From NCBI GenBank assembly GCA_958295465.1, contig OY282353.1:2099001-2163000 (forward strand): DNA of 64,000 nt, in the 5' to 3' direction. The position numbers and the translations under genes were made by a program. How positions within the stretch are numbered: the first letter of the stretch is position 1; the number at the start of each line of letters is the position of its first letter. This stretch comes from an uncultured Gammaproteobacteria bacterium. GTDB taxonomy: Bacteria > Pseudomonadota > Gammaproteobacteria > HK1. Under the pieces are notes generated by a model. That model saw only the letters and a list, made by a program, of their open reading frames with translations. It was not told the DNA's origin and made no database searches. Shown in pieces: positions 15,688 through 30,600 of this stretch.

Positions 15688-18600
15688 GGTGAGGAGGTTC
15701 CCCCGCCTTCTCCTGAATCGACCGTCACGCTCACGTCCAGCGCATCCCCGCTACGGTAGCCCGCCTCCAGCGCCATCCGTACCGAGGACGACGCCTTGCT
15801 TCCGCCTCCCTCCGGTCCACTTCCCCATAGCGACTGCACCCCGCTGTGCGGCGCCCCCCACACTGGCGACAGCCCCATCCACACCCCCTCCCCGTCACCC
15901 CCGGGGTCGACCCGCACCCCCAGGCTCGCTCCCCATGCCCGGAACCCCTGCGATTCGTGCCCCAACAGGTACCGCCCCCGGCCCTCTATCCCCACTCCCA
16001 ACCGCGAGTCCACGTACTCCAGCGAACCGCCCACCTCCGAGCCATAGCCCCGCTGCGCATCACCCCCGTCCCAACGCCCCCCGAACTCCACCTTCGTACG
16101 CAACCGCCCATGCTCCGCCACCGGCCACTCCGTCCCGCTTTCCAGCATCAGCCGCAGCCGCTGCACCCCCGCCCTCGTCGCCGGCAGCATCCACGCCGCC
16201 TCCGAGTCCACCTCCACCACGAACCCGTCGCCCTTCAGCGCCCACTCCACCTCCTGCCACGCCTCCAGCTCCTGGCGCCATCCCAACGCCAGCAGCCCCA
16301 TCCCAATCCCCGTGCGCGTCGCTCCCAGGTCATCCACCAGCTCCACCTCCCCCCACCCCGCGCCCGCCAACCCCCACACGCTCAGCCCCCCGCCCGCCGT
16401 CCACCGCCCATACGGCAGCACGCTCGTCAGTCTCGCATCCACCGCCCCCCCGGCTTCCGAGCGCTCGTAGCTCATGTCCCCTTCGCTGTGCGACAGCGCC
16501 ACCCCCAACATCAGGTCATCGCGCACCCGGGCATCGAGTCCCACGTAGCCGCTGAACACCTTCCCCTGCGCCGAGAGCTCCCTCTCGGGACGACCGGAGA
16601 ACTCGCTCCACCCCGTGCGCCCCCATACCGTCCACCTGTCCCGCGCACCGGAGCCGGCTTCCTCCGGCACTCCGAACGACAGCGCGAACGCACTGTCCGA
16701 GACTATCTCCCGCACCGACACACTGCGCCTCTTGTCCACCTCCCGGCGGTGCGATGCCTCACGATCGAAACCGCCCGAGAGCGCCTCCTCCCCGTCCCGC
16801 TCCCCGACCGCTGCCGACATCGACGCAAGCGGCATCCGCTGCCCGGCCAACGTCACGTGCGAGCCCGACGCAACGTCCCCGAGCCGTTCTCCCACCACTT
16901 CGACCGCCTCTTGCGCCACCTCCCGCCCAAACGACGCCAGCATCACCTTCAATGCCCGCGCCCGCGCCGCCGCCGCGTCGTTGTCGAGAATCGTCCCCGT
17001 CGCCTCCACTCGCTCGACCACCGTCCACTCCGGCACGAGCCTCACCATGAACGTCTCCTCCGGCTCCACCTCCCCGTCGTCTATCGTCGCAACCTCGACC
17101 CGCACCGCAGAGCGCCCCGCCTCGATGCGCATCCGGTGCGCGCTCACGTGCACGTAGTCCCCATGCGCCGTCGCCGTCCCCGGCACCGTCATGCACAACA
17201 CCTCCATCGGGCGCGGCGGCGGGGGCGAGAGCTCCACCATGAACGCCACCGCCTCGCCTTCCTCCGCTTGCGCATCCTCCATCGACATCGTCACCGGCAT
17301 CGCCACCTCGACGCGGAAGCTCAGCATCGCCGTATCACCGTCCGCATCCGTGGCCGTCAGCGTGTACGCCGTTTCGGCCATCACCTCGACCGGCGTGCCC
17401 GTGACCATGCGCGTGTCCGCGTCGAACGCCAGCCCGTCCGGCAGCGCCGGGCTCAGCGCATGGCTCAGCGCCCCGTTGCCCCCGCTGGCCGCCGGCAGCG
17501 CCAGCGCGTCAATCGCCGCCCCCACCCAGTACAGTTGGTCGGACACCGTCTCGGTGAACTCCGGGGTCAGGTCCTCGACCACCGTGATGGAGAAGGCCAG
17601 GGTTGCTTCGTCGCCGTCCGCATCCGTCGCCGTCCAGGTGTACTGCGTGCGCACCATGGGCTCGGAGGGCGTGCCGGAGATGCGGTGGCCGGCGTCCCTC
17701 GATATCCCGTCCGGTAATTGCGGCGACAGCGTGTAGGCCAGCGCCCCGTCGCCGTCGCTGGCCGTGGGCAGGGTGAACGCCGTGACCGCCGTGCTCTGCT
17801 TCCAGCGCTTGTCGGCGATGGCGGCGTCCCCGAACGACGGTGTCGAATCCACTCTCCGAGGCGGGTCATCCGTCACCGTCACGCGCACCGTGTCGCTGGC
17901 ACTCACCCCACCGGCCGTCACCGTCAGCGTGAACGTCAGCGTCGTAGTTGCAGCCACCTGCGGGGCGGTGAACGAGGGCCGGACAGTGTCGGCTCCGGTC
18001 AGCGTTACGGTCGGGCTGCCCGCGGTCTGCACCCAAGCGTAGCTCAGCATGGCGCTCGGCTGACCCGAGGGGCCGGTGCAGCGGCTGCCGTCGAGGGTCA
18101 CCACGACCCCTTCGACCACCGTCTGTTCGTCTCCGGCGTCGGCGCTCGGCCCCCCCATCGCCGGGGTCGCGTCGTCGTCGGTGATCGTCCCCGTCCCGCT
18201 CGCCGTCCCCAGCACCGCATTGGCCGGGCCACTCAACGTCACCACCACCGTCTCGTCCGGCTCGCTCGTCTCATCGCCGGTCACCGACACCGTGAGCGTC
18301 CTGGCGGTCTCGCCCGCCGCGAAGGTCAATGTCCCCGCACTAATCGCCGTGTAGTCCGTCCCCGATGTCGCCGTACCCGTCCCCGCGTCCGCATAGCCCA
18401 CCGTCACCTGCCGACCGCTCGCCGCGCCCAGGCTCACCGTGAACTCCAGGCTCGCCGTCCCACTGTCGCCCTCGCCCACGCTCGGCGAGTCGATGGACAG
18501 CGACGGCGCCCCGTCGTCGTCGGTAATCGTCCCCGTCCCGCTCGCCGTCGATATGGCCGCGTTCGCCGACCCGCTCAGGCTCACCACCACCGTCTCGTCC

Positions 18601-21600
18601 GGCTCATCCGTCGTATCGCCGGTCACCGTCACCGTGAGCGTCTTGGCGGTCTCGCCAGCCGCGAACGTGAGCGTCCCCGAGCCCAGCGCCGTGTAGTCCG
18701 TGCTCGAACTCGCCGTGCCCGTCCCCGCGTCCGCATAGCCCACCGTCACCTGCCGACCGCTCGCCGCGCTCAGGCTCACCGTGAACGCCAGACTCGCCGA
18801 GCCGCTGTCGCCCTCCGCAACGCTCGGCGAGTCGATCGACAGCGACGGCTCTCCGTCGTCGTCGGTGATCGTCAGGGTCACCGCGGGCGGGGCCGCCACA
18901 CCGCTGCTACCCGACACCACCGCCGAGACCGTCACCGACTTGTCCGGCGCATCCTTCGTGTCGTCAACCGCCGTGACCGTCACCGCACCGGTGCTCGCCG
19001 TCGAGCCCGACGCGATGGTCAGCGTCTTCGCTGAAGACAGCGCGAAGTCGCCCGCCACCGCGTTCGCTCCCGCCGTCGCGGCAACGGTCAGAATCACGTC
19101 CGCGGACGACGGGCCGTCCAGCGTCGCCGTCACCGTGCTCGAATTGCCCGCCCCGCTCTCGTTGACCGTGTCGGGCTTCGACGCATCCGGCTCCGACAGC
19201 GCCAGCGTCACCGTCGGCGTGGCGTCGTCGTCGGTAATCGTCCCCGTCCCGCTCGCCGTCCCCAGCACCGCATTGGCCGGGCCACTCAACGTCACCACCA
19301 CCGTCTCGTTCGGCTCATCCGTCCCATCGCCGGTCACCGTCACCGTGAGCGTCCTGGCGGTCTCGCCCGCCGCGAACGTGAGCGTCCCCGATGCCAACGC
19401 CGTGTAGTCCGTCCCCGCCGTCGCCGTGCCCGTCCCCGCGTCCGCATAGCCCACCGTCACCTGCCGACCGCTCGCCGCGCTCAGGCTCACCGTGAACTCC
19501 AGGCTCGCCGTCCCGCTGTCGCCCTCGCCCACGCTCGGCGAGTCGATGGACAGCGACGGCTCTCCGTCGTCGTCGGTGATCGTCAGGGTCACCGCGGGCG
19601 GGGCCGCCACCCCGCTGCTACCCGATACCGTCGCCGTGACCGTCACCGACTTGTCCGGCGCGTCCTTCGTGTCATCAACCGCCGTGACCGTCACCGCACC
19701 GGTGCTCGCCGTCGCACCCGCCGCGATGGTCAGCGTCTTCGCAGAAGACAGCGTGAAGTCCCCCGCCACCGCGTTCGCTCCCGCCGTCGCGGCAACGGTC
19801 AGAATCACGTCCGCGGACGACGGGCCGTCCAGCGTCGCCGTCACCGTGCTCGAATTGCCCGCCCCGCTCTCGTTGACCGTGTCGGGCTTCGACGCATCCG
19901 GCTCCGACAACGCCAGCGTCACCGTCGGCGTGGCGTCGTCGTCGGTAATCGTCCCCGTCCCGCTCGCCGTCCCCAGCACCGCATTGGTCGGGCCGCTCAA
20001 CGTCACCACCACCGTCTCGTCCGGCTCGTCCGTCCCATCGCCGGTCACCGTCACCGTGAGCGTCCTGGCGGTCTCGCCCGCCGCGAACGTGAGCGTCCCC
20101 GATGCCAGCGCCGTGTAGTCCGTGCTCGAACTCGCCGTGCCCGTCCCCGCGTCCGCATAGCCCACCGTCACCTGCCGACCGCTCGCCGCGCTCAGGCTCA
20201 CCGTGAACTCCAGGCTCGCCGAGCCGCTGTCGCCCTCCGCAACGCTCGGCGAGTCGATGGACAGCGACGGCTCCCCGTCATCGTCGGTAATCGTCCCCGT
20301 CCCCGTCGGCGCCCCCGTCGCGTTCGTCGCCCCGCTCAACGTCACCTTGATCGTCTCGTCCGCCTCGTCGGTCGTATCCCCCCGCACCGCCACGTCGATG
20401 CTCCGGCTCGTCGTCCCCGCCGCGAAGGTCAATGTCCCCGCACTAATCGCCGTGTAGTCCGTGCCCGGCGTCGCCGTCCCCCCGTCCGTGCCATCCAGCC
20501 CGTACCCCACCGTCACCTCCCGCCCACTCGCCGCACTCAACGTCACCACGAACCGCAACGTCGCCGTCCCACTGTCGCCCTCGCCCACGCGCGGCGAACT
20601 GATCGACAGCCCCGGCGTGGCGTCATCGTCGGTGATCGTCAGGGTCACCGCGGGCGGGGCCGCCACCCCGCTGCTACCCGACACCACCGCCGTGACCGTC
20701 ACCGACTTGTCCGGCGCATCCTTCGTGTCATCAACCGCCGTGACCGTCACCGCACCGGTGCTCGCCGTCGAGCCCGACGCGATGGTCAGCGTCTTCGCTG
20801 AAGACAGCGCGAAGTCCCCCGCCACCGCGTTCGCTCCCGCCGTCGCGGCAACAGTCAGAATCACCTCCGCGGACGACCGGCCGCTCAGCGTCGCCGTCAC
20901 CGTGCTCGAATTGCCCGCCCCACTCTCGTTGACCGTGTCGGGCTTCGACGCATCCGGCTCCGACAGCGCCAGCGTCACCGTCGGCGTGGCGTCGTCGTCG
21001 GTAATCGTCCCCGTCCCGCTCGCCGTCGATATGGCCGCGTTCACCGACCCGCTCAACGCCACCACCACCGTCTCGTTCGACTCGTCCAGCGCGTCGCCCG
21101 TCACCGACACGTCGAAGGTTCGGCTGGTCGTCCCCGCCGTGAAGGTCAGCGTCCCGCCCGCGATCGCCGTGTAGTCCGTCCCCGACGTGGCCGTGCCGGT
21201 CGTGGCGTCGGCCCAGGCCACCGTCACCTGCTGGCCGCTCGCCGCGCTCAACGTCACCGTGAACGTCAGGTCCTTCGAGCCGCTGTCCCCCTCCGCCACG
21301 CTCGGGGAGTCGATCGACAGCGTCGGCGCATCGTCGTCGTCGGTGATCGTCCCCGTGCCGGTGCCCGTCGTATTCGACACGGTCGCGTTCGTCGGGGTGC
21401 TCAGCGACACCACCACCGTCTCGTTCGACTCGTCCAGCGCGTCGCCCGTCACCGACACGTCGAAGGTCCGGCTGGTCGTCCCCGCCGTGAAGGTCAGCGT
21501 CCCGCCCGCGATCGCCGTGTAGTCCGTCCCCGACGTGGCCGTGCCGGTCGTGGCGTCGGCCCAGGCCACCGTCACCTGCTGGCCGCTCGCCGCGCTCAAC

Positions 21601-24600
21601 GTCACCGTGAACGTCAGGTCCTTCGAGCCGCTGTCCCCCTCCGTCACGCTCGGGGAGTCGATCGACAACGTCGGCGCATCGTCGTCGTCGGTGATCGTCC
21701 CCGTGCCGGTGCCCGCCGTATTCGACACGGCCGCGTTCGTCGGGCTGCTCAGCTCCACCACCACCGTCTCATTCGACTCGTCCAGCGTGTCGCCCGTCAC
21801 CGACACGTCGAAGGTCCGGCTGGTCGTCCCCGCCGCGAAGGTCAGCGTCCCGCCCGCGATCGCCGTGTAGTCCGTCCCCGACGTGGCCGTGCCGGTCGTG
21901 GCGTCGGCCCAGGCCACCGTCACCTGCTGGCCGCTCGCCGCGCTCAACGTCACCGTGAACGTCAGGTCCTTCGAGCCGCTGTCCCCCTCCGCCACGCTCG
22001 GCGAGTCGATCGACAGCGTCGGTGCATCGTCGTCGTCGGTGATCGTCCCCGTGCCGGTGCCCGTCGTATTCGACACGGCCGCGTTCGTCGGGGTGCTCAG
22101 CGACACCACCACCGTCTCGTTCGACTCGTCCAGCGCGTCGCCCGTCACCGACACGTCGAAGGTCCGGCTGGTCGTCCCCACCGTGAAGGTCAGCGTCCCG
22201 CCCGTGATCGCCGTGTAGTCCGTCCCCGACGTGGCCGTGCCGGTCGTGGCGTCGGCGTAGGCCACCGTCACCTGCTGGCCGCTCGCCGCGCTCAACGTCA
22301 CCGTGAACGTCAGGTTCGTCGTGCCGCTGTCGCCCTCCGCCACGCTCGGGGAGTCGATAGACAGCGTCGGTGTCGCGTCGTTGTCCGTCAGGCTGATCGT
22401 GGCTGGGTTCACCGTCAGGCTGCCTGAGGCGCCGCTCACCGTGATGGTCTCGTCCGTCTCGTCCGTCGTGTCGTCCGTCGGCGTCAGCGTGAACGTCCCG
22501 GTCTGGCTCGCCGCCCCCGCCGCAATCTCGATGTCGAAGTCCGTCACCGCCGCGAAGTCCACCGCCCCCGCCGCGCCGCTGCCCGCCACGCTCACCGTCA
22601 CCGTCGTGGCCGCGCCGAAACGGGTCGTGCCGTCCACCGTCGCCGTCACCGTGATCGTCGTCGCCCCGTCGCCCTCGCCCACGCTGCCGTCATCCACCGT
22701 CAACGTGATCGAGGGCGTCGCGTCGTTGTCCGTGATCGTCCCCGTCCCGGTGCCCGCCGTATTCGACACGGCCGCGTTCGTCGGGCTGCTCAGGGTCACC
22801 ACGACGGTCTCGTTCGACTCGGCCAGGACATCGCCCGTCACCGACACGTCGAAGGTCCGGCTGGTCGTCCCCGCCGTGAAGGTCAGCGTCCCGCCCGTGA
22901 TCGCCGTGTAGTCCGTCCCCGACGTGGCCGTGCCGGTCGTGGCGTCGGCATAGGCCACCGTCACCTGCTGGCCGCTGGCCGCGCTCAACGTCACCGTGAA
23001 CGTCAGGTCCTTCGAGCCGCTGTCACCCTCCGTCACGCTCGGCGAGTCGATCGACAGCGTCGGCGCCGCGTCGTCGTCCGTCAGGCTGATCGTGGCCGGG
23101 TTCACCGTCAGGCCGCCCGACGCGCCGCTCACCGTGATGGTCTCGTCCGTCTCGTCCAGCGCATCGTCCGTCGGCGTCAGCGTGAAGCTCCCGGTGTTGC
23201 TCGCCGCCCCCGCCGCGATCTCGATGTCGAACGCATCCACCGCCGCGAAGTCCACCGCCGTCGCCGTGCCGCTGCCCGCCACGCTCACCGTCACCGTCGT
23301 GGCCGCGCCGAACCGGGTCGTGCCGTCCACCGTGGCCGTCACCGTGATCGTCGTCGCCCCGTCGCCCTCGCCCACGCTGCCGTCATCCACCGTCACCGTG
23401 ATCGAGGGCGTCGCGTCGTTGTCCGTGATCGTCCCCGTCCCGCTCGCCGTCGAGATGGTCGCGTTCCCGGCGTTGCTCAGGGTCACCACCACCGTCTCGT
23501 TCGACTCGGCCAGGACGTCGCCCGTCACCGACACGTTGAAGGTCCGGCTGGTCGTCCCCGCCGTGAAGGTCAGCGTCCCGCCCGCGATCGCCGTGTAGTC
23601 CGTCCCCGACGTGGCCGTGCCGGTCGTGGCGTCGGCATAGGCCACCGTCACCTGCTGGCCGCTCGCCGCGCTCAACGTCACCGTGAACGTCAGGTCCTTC
23701 GTGCCGCTGTCCCCCTCCGTCACGCTCGGTGAGTTGACCGACAGCGTCGGGGCGCCGTCGTCGTCCGTCAGGCTGATCGTGGCCGGGTTCACCGTCAGGC
23801 CGCCCGACGCGCCGCTCACCGTGATGGTCTCGTCCGTCTCGTCCAGCGCATCGTCCGTCGGCGTCAGCGTGAAGCTCCCGGTGTTGCTCGCCGCCCCCGC
23901 CGCGATCTCGATGTCGAAGTCCGCCACCGCCGCGAAGTCCACCGCCGACGCCGTGCCGCTGCCCGCCACGCTCACCGTCACCGTCGTGGCCGCGCCGAAC
24001 CGGGTCGTGCCGTCCACCGTGGCCGTCACCGTGATCGTCGTCGCCCCGTCGCCCTCGCCCACGCTGCCGTCATCCACCGTCAACGTGATCGAGGGCGTCG
24101 CGTCGTTGTCCGTGATCGTCCCCGTCCCGCTCGCCGTCGAGATGGTCGCGTTCCCGGCGTTGCTCAGGGTCACCACGACGGTCTCGTTCGACTCGGCCAG
24201 GACATCGCCCGTCACCGACACGTCGAAGGTCCGGCTGGTCGTCCCCGCCGCGAAGGTCAGCGTCCCGCCCGTGATCGCCGTGTAGTCCGTCCCCGACGTG
24301 GCCGTGCCGGTCGTGGCATCGGCCCAGGCCACCGTCACCTGCTGGCCGCTCGCCGCGCTCAACGTCACCGTGAAGGTCAGGTCCTTCGAGCCGCTGTCCC
24401 CCTCCGCCACGCTCGGCGAGTCGATCGACAGCGTCGGCGCATCGTCGTCGTCGGTGATCGTCCCCGTGCCGGTGCCCGTCGTATTCGACACGGCCGCGTT
24501 CGTCGGGCTGCTCAGCGACACCACCACCGTCTCGTTCGACTCGTCCAGCGCGTCGCCCGTCACCGACACGTCGAAGGTCCGGCTGGTCGTCCCCGCCGTG

Positions 24601-27600
24601 AAGGTCAGCGTCCCGCCCGCGATCGCCGTGTAGTCCGTCCCCGACGTGGCCGTGCCGGTCGTGGCGTCGGCCCAGGCCACCGTCACCTGCTGGCCGCTCG
24701 CCGCGCTCAACGTCACCGTGAACGTCAGGTCCTTCGAGCCGCTGTCCCCCTCCGTCACGCTCGGGGAGTCGATCGACAACGTCGGCGCATCGTCGTCGTC
24801 GGTGATCGTCCCCGTGCCGGTGCCCGCCGTATTCGACACGGCCGCGTTCGTCGGGCTGCTCAGCTCCACCACCACCGTCTCGTTCGACTCGTCCAGCGCG
24901 TCGCCCGTCACCGACACGTCGAAGGTCCGGCTGGTCGTCCCCGCCGTGAAGGTCAGCGTCCCGCCCGCGATCGCCGTGTAGTCCGTCCCCGACGTGGCCG
25001 TGCCGGTCGTGGCGTCGGCATAGGCCACCGTCACCTGCTGGCCGCTGGCCGCGCTCAACGTCACCGTGAACGTCAGGTCCTTCGAGCCGCTGTCACCCTC
25101 CGTCACGCTCGGCGAGTCGATCGACAGCGTCGGCGCCGCGTCGTCGTCCGTCAGGCTGATCGTGGCCGGGTTCACCGTCAGGCCGCCCGACGCGCCGCTC
25201 ACCGTGATGGTCTCGTCCGTCTCGTCCAGCGCATCGTCCGTCGGCGTCAGCGTGAAGCTCCCGGTGTTGCTCGCCGCCCCCGCCGCGATCTCGATGTCGA
25301 ACGCATCCACCGCCGCGAAGTCCACTGCCGTCGCCGTGCCGCTGCCCGCCACGCTCACCGTCACCGTCGTGGCCGCGCCGAACCGGGTCGTGCCGTCCAC
25401 CGTGGCCGTCACCGTGATCGTCGTCGCCCCGTCGCCCTCGCCCACGCTGCCGTCATCCACCGTCACCGTGATCGAGGGCGTCGCGTCGTCGTCGGTGATC
25501 GTCCCCGTGCCGGTGCCCGCCGTATTCGACACGGTCGCGTTCGTCGGGCTGCTCAGCGACACCACCACCGTCTCGTTCGACTCGTCCAGCGCGTCGCCCG
25601 TCACCGACACGTTGAAGGTCTGGCTGGTCGTCCCCGCCGCGAAGGTCAGTGTGCCGCCGGTGATCGCCGTGTAGTCGGTCCCCGACGTGGCCGTGCCGCC
25701 GGTCCCTTCCGCCCAGGCCACCGTCACTTCCCGGCCGCTCGCCGGACTCAACGTCACCGTGAACGTCAGGTCCTTCGAGCCGCTGTCCCCCTCCGCCACG
25801 CTCGGCGAGTCGATCGACAACGTCGGCGCCCCGTCGTCGTCCGTCAACGTGATCGTGGCCGGGTTCACCGTCAGGCTACCTGAGGCGCCGCTCACCGTGA
25901 TGGTCTCGTCCGTCTCGTCCGCCGTGTCGTCCGTCGGCGTCAGCGTGAACGTCCCGGTCTGGCTCGCCGCCCCCGCCGCGATCTCGATGTCGAAGTCCGT
26001 CACCGCCGCGAAGTCCACCGCCGTCGTCGTGCCGCTGCCCGCCACGCTCACCGTCACCGTCGTGGCCGCGCCGAACCGGGTCGCGCCGTCCACCGTGGCC
26101 GTCACCGTGATCGTGGTCGCCCCGTCGCCCTCGCCCACGCTGCCGTCATCCACCGTCAACGTGATCGAGGGCGTCGCGTCGTTGTCCGTGATCGTCCCCG
26201 TCCCGGTGCCCGCCGTATTCGACACGGTCGCGTTCGTCGGGCTGCTCAGCGACACCACCACCGTCTCGTTCGACTCGTCCAGGACATCGCCGGTCACCGA
26301 CACGTCGAAGGTCCGGCTGGTCGTCCCCGCCGTGAAGGTCAGCGTCCCGCCCGTGATCGCCGTGTAGTCCGTCCCCGACATGGCCGTGCCGGTCGTGGCG
26401 TCAGCGTAGGCCACCGTCACCTGCTGGCCGCTCGCCGCGCTCAACGTCACCGTGAACGTCAGGTCCTTCGAGCCGCTGTCCCCCTCCGCCACGCTCGGCG
26501 AGTCGATCGACAGCGTCGGCGCATCGTCGTCGTCCTCCAGCGTCAGCGTGGCCCCGGTCACCGTCCCCGCGCCCTGGCTGTTGGTCAGCGTCGCGGTTAC
26601 CGTCGCCGTCCGGTCGGGCTCGTCCGTCGCGTTGTCCACCCCCGCGATCGCCGCCGTGTCCGTCGCGTTTGCCGTCGAGCCCGCCGCGATCACGATCGTC
26701 GCGTCCGAGCCTACCGTGTAGGCCCCCGACACCGGCGTCACCGTCACCGTCGTCGCCGCGCTCGACGGGTGGGTCAGCGTCGCCGTCACCGCCGAAGCCC
26801 CGCCGTTCTCGGAGACCGACGACGGGTTCAGCGAAAGCGCCGCGTTCGGCGCCGCATCGTCGTCGGTCACCGTCAGCGCCCCGCCGCTCACCGCCAGGGT
26901 GGTCCCGTCGGCCGTGGCCCGGTCGTTCGAGACCGTCACCGTCACCGTGCCCGCCCGGTCCGGCGCGTCCGTCGCGTTGTCCACCGCCGCCACCGTCGCC
27001 GTGTCCGTCGCGTTCGCCGTCTCGCCCGCCGCGATCACGATCACCGCGTCCGAGCCCACCGTGTAGAAGCCCGACACCGGCGTCACCCTCACCGTCGTCG
27101 CCGCGCTTGACGCGCGCGACAACGTCGCCGTCACCGTCGATACGTCGCCGCTCTCCGAGATCGACGACGGGTTCAGTGAAAGCGCGGCGTTCGGCGCGTC
27201 GTCGTCGTCGGTGGTGGTCACCAACACATCCACGTTCGAGAGGCCGTTGTAGTTGGCGTCGCCGCTCGACGGAGCGAGTCGCACATTCCAGGTCACGCCA
27301 CCGTCGTCAATGGCGTCGTCCGCCCCGGTCACCGTCACCGTCTGCGTCGTGCTCCAGTCCGAGTCCGTGAAGGTCAGCGACGACGGGGACGCCGCGCCCT
27401 CGCTCGCATCCAGGCTCGTCACCGACACCGTCACCGCCGCCGAAGGCCGCGTCAGCAGCGCCACCGTGAAGGTCGCCTGACCGCCTGCCTCCGTCGCCTG
27501 ACCCGTCACCGAGCCCACGTCCAGCCCGTACTCGTTGTCCGCGTTCACCGCGTAGACCGTGATGGCCGAGAGCGCGTCGTAGATGGCGTCCGCCGTGCTC

Positions 27601-30600
27601 TCCCGGTTCACCGTCAGGGTGACGGTGTAGCTCCGGTCGCCGTCGACGGGGTTGGCAGGGGCGTCGTCCACGCCGGTCAAGGTCACCGTCTGCGCCGTGC
27701 TCCAGGTCGTCGCCGTGAAGGTCAGCGACGAGGCGGACACCGTGCCTTCCGTCGTGTCCGAGCTCGCCACGCCGAGCACCACGTCCCCCGTCGGCTCGCT
27801 CCCGAGCTTCACCTCGAACGCCGCCGTCCCGCCATCCTCCGTCGTCCGCAGCCGCAACGACGCCGACGTCGACGGCGACACCACGAACCCCGCCGTGTCG
27901 TCGTCGGTAATGGTCAGTGACGCCCCGGTGACGGTCATCGTCTCCGATTCGGCGGTAGCCTGGGTGTTCGCGGCTGTGCCCATCACCGTCACATCGCTGT
28001 CCGCCGCGTCCACGGCGTTGTCCACCGCGGTGATCGTCGCCGTGTCCGTCGCGCTCGCCGTCGAGCCCGCCGCAATCACGATCACCGCGTCCGAACCCGA
28101 CGCCACCGTGTAGGCGTTCGCCACCGGTGTTACCGTCACCGTCGTCGCCGCGCTTGACGGGTGCGTCAGCGTCGCGCTCACCGTCGTCGAGCCGCCTTTC
28201 TCCGGGATCGACGACGACGCCACCGAGAGCAGGACCTCCGGCGCATCGTCGTCGTCGGTCAGCGCCAGCGTCATGTCCGACGGCGCCGCCACCCCGTTGC
28301 CGCCCGCCGCCGTCCCCGACACCGTCACCGCCTTGTCCGGGGCGTCGGCCGCGTTGCCGACCGCCGTCACCGTCACCGCGCCCGTGCTCGTCGTCGAGCC
28401 CGCCGCAATCGTCAGCGTGTTCGCCGTGCTCAGCGTGAAGTCGCCCGACATGGCGCCTGTCGAAGTCACCGGCGAAGCCCCCACCGTCACGGTCACCGCC
28501 TCGCTCGACGCACCCGAGAGCGTCGCCGTCACCGTCGAGACACCACCGCTCTCCGAGACCGACGACGGCAACAGGACCAGCGCCACGGTGGGCAACCCTT
28601 CATCGTCGGTGATGGTGAGCGTCGTTCCCGTCACGGCTCCCACGCCCTGGGCGTTGACCGCCGAACCCGAGATCGTCACCGACTTGTCCGGCGCATCCGT
28701 CGTGTCGTCGTTTGCCGTGACCGTGACCGTCCCGGTGCTCGTCGTCGCCCCCGCCGCTACGGTCAGCGTCGCGCCGGTCTGCGTGAAATCCGTCGCAACC
28801 GCCCCCGTCCCCGCCGACGCCGTCACCGTGATCGCGGTGTCCGCGCTCGACGGGTGGGAGAGGGTGGCCGTGACCGTCGTCGAGCCGCCGTTCTCCGAGA
28901 CCGACGAGTCCACGACCGCCAGCGTCACCGCCGGCGCATCGTCGTCATCGGTGATCGTCAGGGTCACCGACGACGGAGCCGCCACCCCGCTGCTACCCGA
29001 CACCACCGCCGTGACCGTCACCGACTTGTCCGGCGCATCCTTCGTGTCATCAACCGCCGTGACCGTCACCGTGCCGGCGCTCGCCGTCGAGCCCGACGCG
29101 ATGGTCAGCGTCTTCGCAGAAGACAGCACGAAGTCCCCCGCCTCCGCGTTCGCTCCCGCCGTCGCCGCCACCGTCAGCGTCACCGCCTCGCTCGACGGCC
29201 CGGAGAGCGTCGCCGTCACCGTGCTCGAATTGCCCGCCCCGCTCTCGTTGACCGTGTCGGGCTTCGACGCATCCGGCTCCGACAACGCCAGCGTCACCGT
29301 CGGCGTGGCGTCGTCGTCGGTGATCGTCCCCGTCCCGCTCGCCGTCGAGATGGCCGCGTTCGCCGCCCCGCTCAGGCTCACCACCACCGTCTCGTCCGGC
29401 TCGTCCGTCGTATCGCCCGTCACCGACACCGTGAGCGTCTTGGCGGTCTCGCCCGCCGCGAAGGTCAATGTCCCCGCACTAATCGCCGTGTAGTCCGTCC
29501 CCGATGTCGCCGTGCCCGTCCCCGCATCCGCATAGCCCACCGTCACCTGTCGACCGCTCGCCGCGCCCAGGCTCACCGTGAACTCCAGGCTCACCGTCCC
29601 GCTGTCCCCCTCGTCCACGCGCGGCGAGTCGATCGACAGCGACGGCGCATCGTCGTCGTCGGTGATCGTCAGGGTCACCGACGACGGCGCCGCCACCCCG
29701 CTCGTCCCGGAGACCGTGGCCGTGACCGTCACCTCCTTGTCCGGCGCGTCCTTCGTGTCATCAACCGCCGCGACCGTCACCGTGCCGGCGCTCGCCGTCG
29801 AGCCCGACGCGATGGTCAGCGTCTTCGCAGAAGACAGCATGAAGTCCCCCGCCTCCGCGTTCGCTCCCGCCGTCGCGGCAACGGTCAGAATCACCTCCGC
29901 GGACGACGGGCCGCTCAGCGTCGCCGTCACCGTGCTCGAATTGCCCGCCCCACTCTCATTGACCGTGTCGGGCTTCGACGCATCCGGCTCCGACAACGCC
30001 AGCGTCACCGTCGGCGTGGCGTCGTCGTCGGTGATCGTCCCCGTCCCGCTCGCCGTCGAGATGGCCGCGTTCGCCGCCCCGCTCAGGCTCACCACCACCG
30101 TCTCGTCCGGCTCGTCCGTCGTATCGCCCGTCACCGACACCGTGAGCGTCTTGGCGGTCTCGCCCGCCGCGAAGGTCAATGTCCCCGCACTAATCGCCGT
30201 GTAGTCCGTGCCCGATGTCGCCGTGCCCGTCCCCGCATCCGCATAGCCCACCGTCACCTGCCGACCGCTCGCCGCGCCCAGGCTCACCGTGAACTCCAAG
30301 CTCGCCGAACCGCTGTCCCCCTCGTCCACGCTCGACGAGCTGATCGACAGCCCCGGCGCATCGTCGTCGTCGGTCAGCGCCAGCGTCATGTCCGACGGCG
30401 CCGCCACCCCGTTGCCGCCCGCCGCCGTCCCCGACACCGTCACCGCCTTGTCCGGGGCGTCGGCCGCGTTGCCGACCGCCGTCACCGTCACCGCGCCCGT
30501 GCTCGTCGTCGAGCCCGCCGCAATCGTCAGCGTGTTCGCCGTGCTCAGCGTGAAGTCGCCCGACATGGCGCCTGTCGAAGTCACCGGCGAAGCCCCCACC

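Noticed and set aside
15572..17717. Long plus-strand open frames over the giant gene's barrel region
   Set aside because: Pro/Arg-rich antisense shadows. The minus strand encodes recognisable domains.
21176..25000. Possible assembly artefact from repeated 348-bp units
   Set aside because: Not excluded, but units differ by scattered substitutions and keep one continuous frame, so they are treated as real. Copy number remains uncertain.
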